From Balneolaceae bacterium (GTDB lineage: Bacteria; Bacteroidota; Rhodothermia; Balneolales; Balneolaceae): 64,000 nucleotides of DNA. The notes beneath the pieces were generated by a model, which did no database searches, was not told where the DNA came from, and saw nothing but the letters and a program-made list of their open reading frames with translations. The position numbers and the translations under genes are program-made. The stretch spans positions 124,001-188,000 of the forward strand of contig JAXHMK010000009.1 of NCBI GenBank assembly GCA_034521495.1, read 5' to 3'. Positions 37,423 to 47,260 of this stretch are shown piece by piece (within the stretch, counting starts at the first letter, position 1; each line of letters starts with the position of its first letter).

Positions 37423-37637
37423 AAGTATTCCCCCTTCGAAGGGGAACTTGAGTTTATTACCAAGTGAATAGGAATCAAAGAATTCCCTCCTCCAAGGATG
37501 AAGCAGAGGTGGTTGAACAGACATGCCTTCGCGGATCTTGAATTCGGGCTACCTTCCCCAGACTCCCTCCTTACAGCAGGAAGGAGCGCGATGAATGCAA
37601 CAAAGATTATAGTCAACTAAATTCGAAAACAGAGAAA

Positions 37638-38648
37638 ATGTCAGAATACAACAGAAGATCATTTTTAAAATCAGTAGCTGCCGCCGGAGTGGGACTTGCA
37701 ACCGCGGGAAGTCCCTTTCTATCAAAAGCGAAAACCACGCAATCGCCAACTCCGATAGGAATCATCGGGCTGGACACATCTCACAGCCCGGCCTTTACGG
37801 ATATCATCAACAACTCACCGGATATTACCGATTTCAGGGTAGTGGCGGCTTATCCGCACGGAAGCCGAACGATTGAATCGAGCTACAGCCGGATACCTGA
37901 GTACACCGAACAGGTGAAGGAGATGGGCGTAGAGATCGTCGATTCGATTGATGAATTGTTAGACAGGGTAGAAGTCGTGTTACTGGAAACGAACGACGGA
38001 CACCCTCATCTCGAACAAGCACTCCCTGTTTTAGAGGCGGGAAAACGGCTGTTTATTGACAAACCGATTGCCGGAAGCCTGGAAGATACCATTGCAATCA
38101 TGGAAGCATCAAAAGAATACAATACACCGATTTTCTCATCTTCCTCTTTACGATATATTGAAAAAGCACAGGCCGTCCGCCACGAGAATTTGATAGGTGA
38201 TGTGTTAGGTGCCGATACATATAGCCCAGCAGTTCTCGAAAAATCTCATCCGGATTTCTTTTGGTATGGTATTCACGGTGTTGAAATTCTTTACACGGTG
38301 ATGGGCACCGGCTGTGAATCCGTCAAACGTGTGAGTACAGAGGATACGGATATCGTAACCGGAAAATGGAAAGATGATCGGCTCGGCACCTTCCGCGGTA
38401 CTCGATCGGGTCCGCACAGTTACGGCGGAAGAGCCTTCGGTTCAGAAGAGATTCTTGATCTTGGAACTTACGAAGGATATGAGCCCTTACTTTTAAAAGT
38501 GCTGGACTTCTTTCGAACAGGACAGTCTCCGGTCAGTATGGAAGAAACATTGGAGATCTACGCATTCATGGAAGCCGCCGATGAAAGTAAACGCCGGGAT
38601 GGCGAGGCCGTCACTATCGAAGAAGTTCTCACAAAAGCCCGCGGTTGA
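37638..38648 (+). CDS. Gfo/Idh/MocA family oxidoreductase with Tat signal
   Basis: 336 residues. A true twin-arginine leader (YNRRSFLKSVAAAGVG) opens the protein. The Rossmann motif is short and altered (IGIIGLDTSHSPAF), and the catalytic region reads LFIDKPIAGSLEDT, so the usual EKP lysine motif is DKP. It lacks about 100 residues compared with the upstream paralogue. It overlaps the symporter start by four bases (ATGA), so the two are translationally coupled and probably handle the same sugar. The altered nucleotide site makes a non-redox role possible. Confidence 0.82.
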   Translation: MSEYNRRSFLKSVAAAGVGLATAGSPFLSKAKTTQSPTPIGIIGLDTSHSPAFTDIINNSPDITDFRVVAAYPHGSRTIESSYSRIPEYTEQVKEMGVEIVDSIDELLDRVEVVLLETNDGHPHLEQALPVLEAGKRLFIDKPIAGSLEDTIAIMEASKEYNTPIFSSSSLRYIEKAQAVRHENLIGDVLGADTYSPAVLEKSHPDFFWYGIHGVEILYTVMGTGCESVKRVSTEDTDIVTGKWKDDRLGTFRGTRSGPHSYGGRAFGSEEILDLGTYEGYEPLLLKVLDFFRTGQSPVSMEETLEIYAFMEAADESKRRDGEAVTIEEVLTKARG

Positions 38649-40114
38649 TGCAGCAACTGGATTGGATTGTATTGGCGCTGTTTTTCCTGGTGATGGTTGT
38701 GATCGGGTTTTGGTCGTTCAATAAGGTTGGCGACTCCGGTGACTTTTTCGTTGCCGGAGGGGAACTGCCGTGGTGGCTGTCTGGGATTTCACATCACATT
38801 TCCGGGTATAGCGGGGCCGTCTTTGTTGCCTACGCAGGATTGGCCTACACGCATGGATTTGCAATTTACGTCTGGTGGGCATTTACCATTTCTGTGACCA
38901 CCATTTTTGGCGCTTTTTTCATTGCTCCGCGATGGTCGAGACTTCGGAATAAACTGAATATTGAATCTCCAACGGAGTACCTGAAAACCCGGTACAATCT
39001 GCCCACCCAACAGTTGATGGCATGGAGCGGTGCCTTGCTCAAACTCTTTGATGTTGGTGCCAAATGGGCTGCCATTGCCGTTCTGTTGAATGTGTTTACC
39101 GGAACATCGCTGCTCTTCGGTATTTTGCTGGCGGGAGGTATTTCGTTGATCTATATCACCGTTGGCGGGTTATGGGCTGATGTCTGGACCGATTTTGCAC
39201 AATTCATCGTCCAGATTGTTGCGGGATTTGTCATGTTTTTCGTCACCTTAAACATTCTGGGAGGGTTTGATTCTATCTTTACCATGTGGGATCAGCTACC
39301 ATCGGATCACGGGAACCTCTTCAATGATCCCTATACTCCGGGCTTCGCTTTGGCTTTCCTGTTCATTAATTTCATGAGTTACAACGGCGGGACCTGGAAC
39401 CTGGCTACCCGGTATATTTCTTCGCCGATGGGTTCGGATGCCCGGAAAGCTGCTATTTTTTCAGGACTCCTGTATCTGATTTGGCCGTTGATCCTGTTTT
39501 TCCCGATGTGGGCTGCGCCGATACTTTTGCCAGGGCTGGAAGATCCTACCGAATCCTACGCTTTGTTGACTCAAGAACTTTTGCCACCGGGCTTGGTGGG
39601 ATTGGTGTTGGCCTCCATGTTTGCCAATACGATGTCCATGACCTCATCCGATGCCAATACCATTTCAGCGGTTATTACACGGGATATCTTGCCGAATCTC
39701 TCTGTGAAATTTCAGGATATGAAGCGGGACCAATCCCTGTTATTGGCACGAATTTCCACGTTTGTCTTTACGGCATTAACACTTGTCATTGCCATCAATG
39801 CAGAATCGTTTGGTGGAGTTTTAGGGTTGCTTATTTCCTGGTTTGCTGCCATAGTCGGCCCCATTTCCATCCCCATGATTTTAGGACTTGTTGCCACAAT
39901 TTCGTCACTGCGATTCCAAAGCAGCAATTATTTCAATCACGGGTGGTTTGATGAGTTTTATCGTTGTGAAGTATTTGATCGTATCGATCCAGGTTGTGCA
40001 AATTGCCACCCCGTTTTTTGTATCCTTTATTCTGTTTTTACTGATGGGCTGGCTGAACAGAAACAAAGACGTTTCAGAAGAAGTGGATACACTGTTGGAT
40101 CATTTAGAAGTTGA
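38645..40114 (+). CDS. sodium/solute symporter (SSS family), frameshifted near the end
   Basis: SSS-type transporter with about 13 membrane helices: WIVLALFFLVMVVIGFWS at the start, the family stretch FFVAGGELPWWLSGISHHIS, and the sodium-site region NTMSMTSSDANTISAVITRD near 325. After PMILGL near 415 the frame goes wrong. Shifting by one base at 39888-39893 gives LPQFRHCDSKAAIISITGGL, then another two helices, with a stop at 40125-40127. The proper gene therefore runs 38645-40127 (about 494 residues). The ATGA overlap with the oxidoreductase links uptake of the substrate to that enzyme. Confidence 0.85.
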   Translation: MMQQLDWIVLALFFLVMVVIGFWSFNKVGDSGDFFVAGGELPWWLSGISHHISGYSGAVFVAYAGLAYTHGFAIYVWWAFTISVTTIFGAFFIAPRWSRLRNKLNIESPTEYLKTRYNLPTQQLMAWSGALLKLFDVGAKWAAIAVLLNVFTGTSLLFGILLAGGISLIYITVGGLWADVWTDFAQFIVQIVAGFVMFFVTLNILGGFDSIFTMWDQLPSDHGNLFNDPYTPGFALAFLFINFMSYNGGTWNLATRYISSPMGSDARKAAIFSGLLYLIWPLILFFPMWAAPILLPGLEDPTESYALLTQELLPPGLVGLVLASMFANTMSMTSSDANTISAVITRDILPNLSVKFQDMKRDQSLLLARISTFVFTALTLVIAINAESFGGVLGLLISWFAAIVGPISIPMILGLVATISSLRFQSSNYFNHGWFDEFYRCEVFDRIDPGCANCHPVFCILYSVFTDGLAEQKQRRFRRSGYTVGSFRS

Positions 40115-40188
40115 TTTTATCGATTAATTGAATAATGTGAGTATTTTGGGGTTGAAAAGTAATTTGAAAGAATTCGATTTGAGATAAC

Positions 40189-41454
40189 ATGTTAATGAAA
40201 GAGGACTTACTAAAATTCTATAAAGATCATTTGGTTGATGAGTTCATTCCGTTTTGGTCCAATTCTTTAGATCAGAAGCATGGAGGTGTGTTCACCTGTT
40301 ACGACAATCTTGGGAAAAATCTTGTAAGCACGGATAAGTACACGTGGTCGCAGGGAAGGTTTCTATGGCTTTGGTCAAGAATTGCGAGAATGATTTTAGA
40401 AAATAAGTTACCCGGAATGGTCGAAGAATATCAGTTTCATCTTGAAAAAACAGTTTCTTTCATAGAGAAAAATGTTTTCCTGGAAAATGGTAATTGTGCT
40501 TTTTTACTAACAGCAGATGGTAGAAAAAAAGAAAGTATTCCTGGGAAAGGCTATGATACTAGTATATATGCAGATTGTTTTATTGTGTTAGGCCTGTCTG
40601 AGTATGCAGCGTTAAAATGTGACAAACAGTTGTTTGAGAAAGCATTAACGTTGTATAAAAGTATCCGAAATAGAGTAGAAATTGGTAGCATCCGTAGTGA
40701 ACCTTATGAAATACCTGAAGGTTTCAAAGCGCATTCCATCCCAATGATTTTACTAAACGTAACGCAATGTCTATTTAACACTTCTCAAATAATCAATCAT
40801 TCAAAACAAGATTTAATAAGGGAGTATAAAATTGGGTATATGCAGCAAATTATGAACGTTTTTTATCAGGATGACCATAAAATAGCTGAATTCATACAAA
40901 TGAACCCCTCAACGAGTTCTAATAGCCTGTTAGAACGCCATATAAATCCAGGGCATGCAATAGAATCTATGGGTTTTGTATTACAATCAGCTCAAGAGGA
41001 AAAGCATTCAAACTATATTTTAAAAGCTGTTAGTGCTATAGAAAAAGCTGTCAATGTAGGTTGGGATTCAAGGTATGGAGGAATCCTTAGGTTTACAGAT
41101 GATAGTGGAACAGAACCTACTTGTGAAAAACCTGATTTTTCTTACGAAAAACTGATATTAGAAAGCTGGGATCTGAAATTATGGTGGCCGCATTCAGAAG
41201 CACTTTATGCCACTTATTTCGCTTATCATTTAACGGGGAGCGAAAAGATGCACAAGTTATTCAAGAAGATACACGACTATACGTTCAAAACATTTCCAAA
41301 TCCTGATAAAAAAATAGGTGAGTGGATCCAGATTCGTGACAGAAAAGGTAAACCGAAAGAAACAATAGCTGCCCTTCCTGTTAAAGATCCATTTCATATA
41401 ATGAGAAATTTATTACAAATGATAGAGCTTCTCACTTCAAATCAAAATAAGTAA
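40189..41454 (+). CDS. AGE family epimerase/isomerase (N-acylglucosamine 2-epimerase-like)
   Basis: 421 residues forming an (alpha/alpha)6 barrel, as in renin-binding protein/GlcNAc 2-epimerase and cellobiose epimerases. Characteristic pieces are QKHGGVFTCYDNLGK near 29, KYTWSQGRFLWLWSR near 50, INPGHAIESMGFVLQ near 253 with the catalytic-region His, and LKLWWPHSEALYATYFA near 327. Next to nagB and nagA, interconversion of GlcNAc and ManNAc or a related acyl sugar is the best guess. Its DNA is visibly more AT-rich than the genes to its left, like the agaS-kinase block, which suggests separate origin. Confidence 0.82.
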   Translation: MLMKEDLLKFYKDHLVDEFIPFWSNSLDQKHGGVFTCYDNLGKNLVSTDKYTWSQGRFLWLWSRIARMILENKLPGMVEEYQFHLEKTVSFIEKNVFLENGNCAFLLTADGRKKESIPGKGYDTSIYADCFIVLGLSEYAALKCDKQLFEKALTLYKSIRNRVEIGSIRSEPYEIPEGFKAHSIPMILLNVTQCLFNTSQIINHSKQDLIREYKIGYMQQIMNVFYQDDHKIAEFIQMNPSTSSNSLLERHINPGHAIESMGFVLQSAQEEKHSNYILKAVSAIEKAVNVGWDSRYGGILRFTDDSGTEPTCEKPDFSYEKLILESWDLKLWWPHSEALYATYFAYHLTGSEKMHKLFKKIHDYTFKTFPNPDKKIGEWIQIRDRKGKPKETIAALPVKDPFHIMRNLLQMIELLTSNQNK

Positions 41455-41481
41455 CGCTTATAAGAGTAGAATTATAATTAT

Positions 41482-42231
41482 ATGAACATTCAAATTTTCG
41501 ACACTAAAAAAGAGTTAGGTAAACAATCAGCGGCAGATGCGGCTGAAAAGATACGATCTGCCATTCAGAAAAAAGGAGAAGCCAATATTATTCTGGCCAC
41601 CGGGGCCAGTCAGTTTGAAACATTAGGCCATCTTGTTAAGGAGTCTGATATCGATTGGTCAAAAGTTACCATGTTTCATCTGGATGAATATGTGGGTCTG
41701 CCTGAAACCCATCCTGCAAGTTTCAGGAAATACCTGAGAGAACGGTTCGAACAAAAAGTACCGCCATTGAAAGATGCACACTATATTAGTGGAGACAGTG
41801 GTAATCCGAAGCAGGAGTGCCGGCGATTGAATGAAATTATATCAAAAATAGATATCGATGTAGCGCTTGTAGGGATTGGCGAAAACGGACACTTAGCATT
41901 CAATGATCCGCCAGCGGATTTTGAAACTGAAAAACCGTATATCGTTGTGGAACTGGATAAAGCTTGCCGGCAACAACAGATGGGAGAAGGATGGTTTGAT
42001 TCGATTGAAGATGTTCCCAAAAAGGCGATCAGTATGTCGATCAAACAGATCATGAAATCAAATCATATTGTCTGCTCTGTGCCCGATCAAAGAAAAGCGG
42101 AGGCTGTAAAAAATTGTTTTGAGAGTGAGGTTACAAATATACACCCGGCATCTGTCCTGCAAGTTCATCCAAATTGTACGGTCTATTTAGACCAGGAATC
42201 GGCTTCGATGCTGACGCTGGATTACAACTAA
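41482..42231 (+). CDS. nagB: glucosamine-6-phosphate deaminase
   Basis: 249 residues, the usual size. Phosphate-loop start [13 protein letters not shown] near 36, then [13 protein letters not shown] near 66 with the catalytic Asp, and [17 protein letters not shown] near 131 with the ring-opening His. NagB converts GlcN-6-P to Fru-6-P + NH4+ in the cytosol. The gene ends three bases before nagA, so they form an operon. No lesions seen. The nearby agaS product may carry out the equivalent step for galactosamine-6-P. Confidence 0.93.
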   Translation: MNIQIFDTKKELGKQSAADAAEKIRSAIQKKGEANIILATGASQFETLGHLVKESDIDWSKVTMFHLDEYVGLPETHPASFRKYLRERFEQKVPPLKDAHYISGDSGNPKQECRRLNEIISKIDIDVALVGIGENGHLAFNDPPADFETEKPYIVVELDKACRQQQMGEGWFDSIEDVPKKAISMSIKQIMKSNHIVCSVPDQRKAEAVKNCFESEVTNIHPASVLQVHPNCTVYLDQESASMLTLDYN

Positions 42232-42234
42232 TTT

Positions 42235-43236
42235 ATGCAAAAAATGAACATTCCCGGATTTGTTGATCTCCAGGTAAACGGATACAAAGGCGTTGATTTT
42301 TCAAGTTCTGATCTGACCGTAGAACGATTCCAGTTTGCTTGTTGGGAACTCATCAAACAGGGCACGATTTTGTTTCTCCCTACCATTATCAGTAGCTCAG
42401 AAGAGATCTATCAACAGAATCTCAAATTGATATCGGAAGTCATTGAGGAAACAGATCTCAAAAATTACATTCCCGGTATTCACCTCGAAGGCCCTTTTAT
42501 TTCTGATGTGGACGGGGCCCGGGGAGCACACAATCCAAAATGGATCAAAAAACCGGACTCTTATTTCTTAGATCAGTTGGTGGAATGGTCTGGCGGGAAG
42601 ATAAAACTGTTAACCATTGCCGCGGAGCTGGATGGTGCCGATGAATTATGCAGACATGCCACCGATTTGGGAATTAAAGTTTCATTGGGGCATCAAATGG
42701 CGAGCCAAGCTGATCTTCAAAGACTTTCCGATTCTGGCGCAAGCTTGCTGACGCATCTGGGAAATGGAATCCCTCAAATAATTGATCGCCACGATAATCC
42801 AATTTGGGCTGGGTTAGCAAATGATGATCTCACAGCGATGATCATAACCGATGGACATCATTTACCGCCTTCATTGATTAAGACAATCCTGAAGGTTAAA
42901 GGAGCTTCAAACACAATTATCGTCAGTGATGCTTCCCCCATAGCAGGTCTCTCTCCCGGGAACTATTCAACACTTGGAAATAAGGTGATCCTGAAGGAAT
43001 CAGGCCGTTTGTATAATCCTGAAACCGGATATCTGGTGGGTTCTTCATCTACGATGATCGATTGCATGAACTATCTGCATTCATTACAACTCTTGAATAA
43101 AAAAGAGTTGCTTGATGTTGGATTTTTTAATCCTTTGAGATTCCTAAAGATGGATCCAGATGAGATTGCAGACCGATTTAACTCGCGGATAGAACTCGAC
43201 GAATATTTTATTTTTTTTGATGACTCAATTTTTTAG
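42235..43236 (+). CDS. nagA: N-acetylglucosamine-6-phosphate deacetylase
   Basis: 333 residues, shorter than the usual 380 because the N-terminal small beta domain is reduced (it starts nearly at PGFVDLQVNGYKGVDFS). Metal and catalytic motifs: GIHLEGPFI with Glu near 83, VSLGHQMAS with His near 150, THLGNGIPQI with His near 177 and VSDASPIAGL with Asp near 226. The enzyme removes acetate from GlcNAc-6-P, and some family members also act on GalNAc-6-P. Given agaS nearby, both substrates may be used. Confidence 0.9.
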   Translation: MQKMNIPGFVDLQVNGYKGVDFSSSDLTVERFQFACWELIKQGTILFLPTIISSSEEIYQQNLKLISEVIEETDLKNYIPGIHLEGPFISDVDGARGAHNPKWIKKPDSYFLDQLVEWSGGKIKLLTIAAELDGADELCRHATDLGIKVSLGHQMASQADLQRLSDSGASLLTHLGNGIPQIIDRHDNPIWAGLANDDLTAMIITDGHHLPPSLIKTILKVKGASNTIIVSDASPIAGLSPGNYSTLGNKVILKESGRLYNPETGYLVGSSSTMIDCMNYLHSLQLLNKKELLDVGFFNPLRFLKMDPDEIADRFNSRIELDEYFIFFDDSIF

Positions 43237-43325
43237 ATTCTCCCAAAGAAAAGAATTCGAAACTAATCTGAGATATATCTGTTTTCTATTTTTATGCTTT
43301 ATCTGCTAACTAAAAACACCAGTTT

Positions 43326-44093
43326 ATGAGATCAACCGTTGAACGACGAGATAGTATTATTCAAATTATTCAAAAAAATGGCAAAGTTCGGGTCGATACA
43401 TTAAGTGATAAATTCGATGTTTCAAGTGTTACTATTCGTAATGATTTAGATTTTTTGGAAAAAAAAGGAATCGTCCATCGGACACATGGGGGAGCTCTTC
43501 TGCGAAAAAGTGTTTATGAAGATCCCAGTCTTGAAGAGAAACAACAACTTTATCGAAAGGAGAAACAGAGAATTGGTGAGAAAGCCGTAGAGCTTATAAA
43601 AGACGGGGATTCGATTCTACTCGATTCAGGAACAACCGCTATGGAAGTTGCCCAGTGTTGAAATGGTAAAAAAAATCTCACTGTCATGACGAATGCGATC
43701 AATCTGGCATTAAAACTCGGAAATCTTGAGAGTGATATTAATGTAATGCTGACAGGTGGAACAATCCGTAAGGAGTCGTATTCGCTGGTAGGTCCTGATG
43801 CCGAAAAAATGATCAGTAACTACTTTTTTGATAAACTTTTTTTAGGGGTAGACGGGCTTGATATAGAGCATGGATTAACTACCCCTAACCCTATGGAAGC
43901 ACAGTTAAATAGAATAATGGTTCAACGTGCTCAAAAAGTTATTGCTGTAACCGATTCAAGCAAGTTTGGCCGGCACAGCTTTTCATATATTTGTGATTTA
44001 GATGTAATAAGCAGTCTTATAACCGATAAAAATATTACTGAAGAGTTTGAAAGGCAGTTGTTTAAACGAAATATTGAGGTTATAAAAGTATAG
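43326..44093 (+). pseudogene. DeoR/GlpR-family transcriptional regulator with internal stop
   Basis: The N-terminal winged helix-turn-helix is intact (VRVDTLSDKFDVSSVTIRND, then KKGIVHRTHGGALL), followed by the sugar-phosphate-sensing domain (DSGTTAMEVAQC and, after the break, NLTVMTNAINLALKLG, LMLTGG-type strand, FLGVDGLDIEHGLTTPN). A single in-frame TGA at 43659-43661 falls where the family has a leucine, so a one-base change from TTA is the simplest cause. The two parts are otherwise in frame. DeoR regulators of amino-sugar operons (such as AgaR) repress until a phosphorylated sugar is bound. It follows nagBA directly. Confidence 0.82.
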
Positions 44094-44501
44094 GTATAAT
44101 ATCGGACAGTTCTTGAGGATAGGACTCTTGTGGCTTTGTTTCTCTTTTATCTGTTTTCATTTCTAAAAGGCAAAACTCATAAGCGGCCAAATGTTCTTTT
44201 TGTAATCAGATAAGACCAATATAAGGTATTTGATTTGAGGATATGCGGCACCCGATTATATAGCAGTGTTTATAAAGCGGTTTTTCGGGATTTTAAAAAT
44301 TCAGAGATAATATTTCAGAACATTATCTCAAAAATTTTAAAAATATTTTTGAAAGTTCGGATCCATTAAGAAATTGAATTCTGTTACAGGCTGATTTCAC
44401 ACCCTTTGATGCTTTGAGATTTAATTTCTGTCGCTATCTGAAGTGGAAGTTAGTAGTTTTTAGAATCTCATTGTAAAAATCTTAAATAGTGATGTCATAT
44501 T
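44094..44501. other. convergent intergenic region with hairpin at 44304-44329
   Basis: The gap lies between the convergent DeoR and DMT transporter genes. GAGATAAT (44304-44311) pairs with ATTATCTC (44322-44329), flanked by AAATTC and T-/A-rich runs on both sides, so it may work as a terminator in both directions. No gene was found in the rest. Confidence 0.4.
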
Positions 44502-45428
44502 TCATTCTGCTAAAACTTCGTCAACTTTTTCGTCAATCTCTTCTACTTGCTCTGTGCTCTCTTCAACAATAGCCAGAAGGAAAGTGGCTATGATGGCAAC
44601 AATCATTCCAATCAGTGTTACCGTATGTGGAAAAACGGAGTAGAGCACAAGAGATATTACAATTGTAATAACTGGCGCAATGGCATTTGTAAGCGGTGAT
44701 ACTACAATGGCTTTACCGTATCGGTACGCAAAAACAAGACACAAGGCACCAATTGAATTCAATATTTGAATTAAAAAGGCGAGGTAAGGACCTTTGAAAC
44801 CCCAGTTAATTTCTTGTGAAAAGTCTGTCATCATAATGGCGATAGGGGAGAGCAGAACTCCTGTCAGGGCCATGTAGAAAAAGATACTTTCGGCGCTCAT
44901 GGTTTCGTTGGCAAATTTCATAAAGAATCCCTGAATTCCCCAAGCAAAAAATACGCCCAGAGCTAACACCAACCACCAGTATCCTTCTACAGTAGTATTA
45001 TCCGGTGGTTGATAGGAGAGAAGTGGAATGGCAATCAATGCCAGTATAATTCCAATCCATCCTTTGGTATTGGTTTTTTCTTTCAGGATAAGAATGGAAA
45101 GAAGAACTGTGATAACGGGAGAGAGGGCTATAATCGGAAAAATAATATATGCCGGCCCGATACTAACTCCATGAAACAGGATTAGCTGACCACCGGCACC
45201 TAAAAATCCGATGGCTGTCCCAAGTAGAATAGAACGTTTGTCGTATTCAATTTCCCAATCTACAAGTTTAAGAGCTATTAGAGCAGGCGGGATCATGGTT
45301 AGAGACCAAACTACGTAGCCAAGTGTGGCCGGGAAACCGGCTTGTTCTGTGATTTCAATAAACGCTCCCCAAACACCCCAGAATATTGTGGTAACAAGGG
45401 CAAATATCAGCCAGACTTTAGATTTCAT
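44502..45428 (-). CDS. EamA/DMT-superfamily transporter
   Basis: 308 residues with ten predicted membrane helices in two repeated EamA halves (about 5-140 and 150-290). Glycine-rich helix ends such as GTAIGFLGAGGQLILFHGV and SPVITVLLSILILKEKT are typical of drug/metabolite transporters. The C-terminus is a soluble, strongly acidic tail (EESTEQVEEIDEKVDEVLAE). It heads nothing but closes the leftward agaS operon, so it may carry the sugar of that pathway across the inner membrane; this is an inference from position. It lies 46 bp after the aldolase gene. Confidence 0.85.
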   Translation of the reverse strand: MKSKVWLIFALVTTIFWGVWGAFIEITEQAGFPATLGYVVWSLTMIPPALIALKLVDWEIEYDKRSILLGTAIGFLGAGGQLILFHGVSIGPAYIIFPIIALSPVITVLLSILILKEKTNTKGWIGIILALIAIPLLSYQPPDNTTVEGYWWLVLALGVFFAWGIQGFFMKFANETMSAESIFFYMALTGVLLSPIAIMMTDFSQEINWGFKGPYLAFLIQILNSIGALCLVFAYRYGKAIVVSPLTNAIAPVITIVISLVLYSVFPHTVTLIGMIVAIIATFLLAIVEESTEQVEEIDEKVDEVLAE

Positions 45429-45474
45429 AGCATCGGTTTATTTTAGTTATTAATGAATTCCTGCAAAGATTCTT

Positions 45475-46305
45475 TCAGGCCTGCGGTTGATTGATCATGT
45501 TCAATTTAGCCTGAACCAGGTGGTTCACTTGCTCAATGGCAGAAGGAAACACCTTTCTCAAATCGATCTCGTCATTGTCTTTTAGATCCTTTTGCAAGGT
45601 ATTCATAAACATATCTTTGATTTCTGTGGCAAGGTTAATTTTTCGAATACCAAGCGGAATGCTTTTTTTAATTTGAATATCGGGAATGCCGGAGCCGCCA
45701 TGAAGTACGAGCGCAGCAGGTGTGGCTTTATTAATTTTGGACAATCGATCCAGGTCGAGATTGGGTTCCGCTTTGTAAAAACCATGTGCCGATCCGATGG
45801 CCACAGCCAACGCATCGACACCGGTTAGGTCAACAAATTTCTTTGCTTCATCCGGATCTGTGAAGCCTGATTCTTTCTCCTGGGCCTGTCCTAATTTTGC
45901 CACATAACCAAGCTCAGCCTCAACATTGGCGTTATACTTTTTTGCCAGATCAGTGACACGAGAGGTAATCTCTACATTATCAGAAAACGACTTTTCACTT
46001 GCGTCAATCATTACTGAGTCATAACCGGCCTCCAGACATTGTTGAATTAGTTCGTAAGAGTGAGCGTGATCGAGGTGAAGCCATCCCTCCACATTGTGTT
46101 TTTTAAGGGCAGATCTTGCAAGAGCAACGGCAACATCTAATCCAAGATAATCAAGAGTGCTGGGGCTGGTCTGTAAAATGATGGGAAAACCGGTGGCTTC
46201 AGCTGCTTTAAGTACACCGGTAAGTGTTTCGTAGTTATAGAAATTTGTGGCAAGTAAAGCCTTTCCTTCATTTTCAAGCTCTTTAAATTTTTCCTGTAAA
46301 GTCAT
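45475..46305 (-). CDS. class II ketose-bisphosphate aldolase, tagatose-bisphosphate type
   Basis: 276 residues. Zinc ligands and active-site motifs: GWLHLDHAHSYELIQ near 75-88, EAELGYVAKLG near 133, AIGSAHGFYKAEP near 173 and LVLHGGSGIP near 203, then INLATEIKDMF. It resembles GatY/KbaY, which splits tagatose-1,6-bisphosphate into DHAP and glyceraldehyde-3-P; a fructose-bisphosphate preference cannot be excluded by sequence. The neighbours (two PfkB kinases and agaS, all leftward, closely packed) support the tagatose assignment. Confidence 0.85.
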   Translation of the reverse strand: MTLQEKFKELENEGKALLATNFYNYETLTGVLKAAEATGFPIILQTSPSTLDYLGLDVAVALARSALKKHNVEGWLHLDHAHSYELIQQCLEAGYDSVMIDASEKSFSDNVEITSRVTDLAKKYNANVEAELGYVAKLGQAQEKESGFTDPDEAKKFVDLTGVDALAVAIGSAHGFYKAEPNLDLDRLSKINKATPAALVLHGGSGIPDIQIKKSIPLGIRKINLATEIKDMFMNTLQKDLKDNDEIDLRKVFPSAIEQVNHLVQAKLNMINQPQA

Positions 46306-46317
46306 ATGATTTTGATC

Positions 46318-47259
46318 TTATTGTTTAAATTCTTTTGCTGTTTCTAATACTTGATTATAGCTTTTTATGGCACTAATACCACCGGGCGCTGTCGTTGATA
46401 CAGCCGCTGTTTTATTTCCGAATTCTAAACACTTGCCTAATTCTAATCCCTTTAAATGGGCTTGAATAAATCCGGCATTAAAACTATCGCCCGCTCCTAT
46501 CGTGTCAACTATATTAGGAACTGGTAGTGATTTTAGTTCAGTTCTATTCCCATTGTTAAACATTAAAACTCCCTTTTCTCCTCGTTTAATTACAAAACAA
46601 GTATCGTGATGAGCCACCGAGTTTAATGCACTCTCAAGATCAGCTTGGTTGGTGAGCTGAATAAATTCTTCTTCATTAGGTAAGAAGAAATCTAAATTTG
46701 GCAGGATGTTTTCGAGATCTACATCCCATAGCTCGTTGGGATCCCATTGGGTATCCATAGAGGTTGAAACTCCCAAATTTTTTGCCCTTTCAAATAGTTG
46801 ACTTAACTCTTTCTTCAATAATGGTTGAAAAAAAATGGCAGATGTATGGATATGTTTTGAGGATCGAAGTATATCATTTGAAATTTCATCCACAGACAAA
46901 TGCTCCATAGAACCTGGGTAGGTTACCATCATTCGATCATCATCAATAAAAAGAATAATGGTTGCACCGGTTCGAAGAGAATTATCTACAATAATTGAGT
47001 CGATACCCACATGGTTTAACCTCAATTTATTTAAGAGAAATTTTCCGAAAGAATCATCTCCCAATTTTGAAATAAACTCTACTTTTGAACCAAGTTTTGC
47101 AATATTACAAGCAAAAATTGCCGTTGAGCCACCCATCGTTAAGTCCATCTCTCTGGCCATTTGCTCTTCCCCTATTTGCGGTGGTTTGTTGATTTTATTC
47201 AAAATCAGATCAACATTTAAATCGCCAACAACCAGAACATCAATTTTTCTTTTTTCCAT
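46318..47259 (-). CDS. PfkB-family carbohydrate kinase (ribokinase-like)
   Basis: 313 residues from the ATG at 47259, one base after the upstream stop; a start at 47271 (MYVN added) would overlap that gene by 11 bp. Visible are VLVVGDLNVDLIL at the start, GGSTAIFACNIAKLG near 45, and the anion-hole motif DTIGAGDSFNAGFI near 255 with the catalytic Asp. It is more like ribokinase/fructokinase than 1-phosphofructokinase. In a locus lacking PTS genes, a kinase for free GalNAc or another hexosamine is needed, and this is the best candidate. The product would enter the NagA/AgaS steps. Confidence 0.82.
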   Translation of the reverse strand: MEKRKIDVLVVGDLNVDLILNKINKPPQIGEEQMAREMDLTMGGSTAIFACNIAKLGSKVEFISKLGDDSFGKFLLNKLRLNHVGIDSIIVDNSLRTGATIILFIDDDRMMVTYPGSMEHLSVDEISNDILRSSKHIHTSAIFFQPLLKKELSQLFERAKNLGVSTSMDTQWDPNELWDVDLENILPNLDFFLPNEEEFIQLTNQADLESALNSVAHHDTCFVIKRGEKGVLMFNNGNRTELKSLPVPNIVDTIGAGDSFNAGFIQAHLKGLELGKCLEFGNKTAAVSTTAPGGISAIKSYNQVLETAKEFKQ

Positions 47260-47260
47260 G

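Noticed and set aside
43659-43661. TGA read as an amino acid (recoding or selenocysteine)
   Set aside because: TGA ends many intact genes here, the aligned residue is Leu, and no selenocysteine element is visible.
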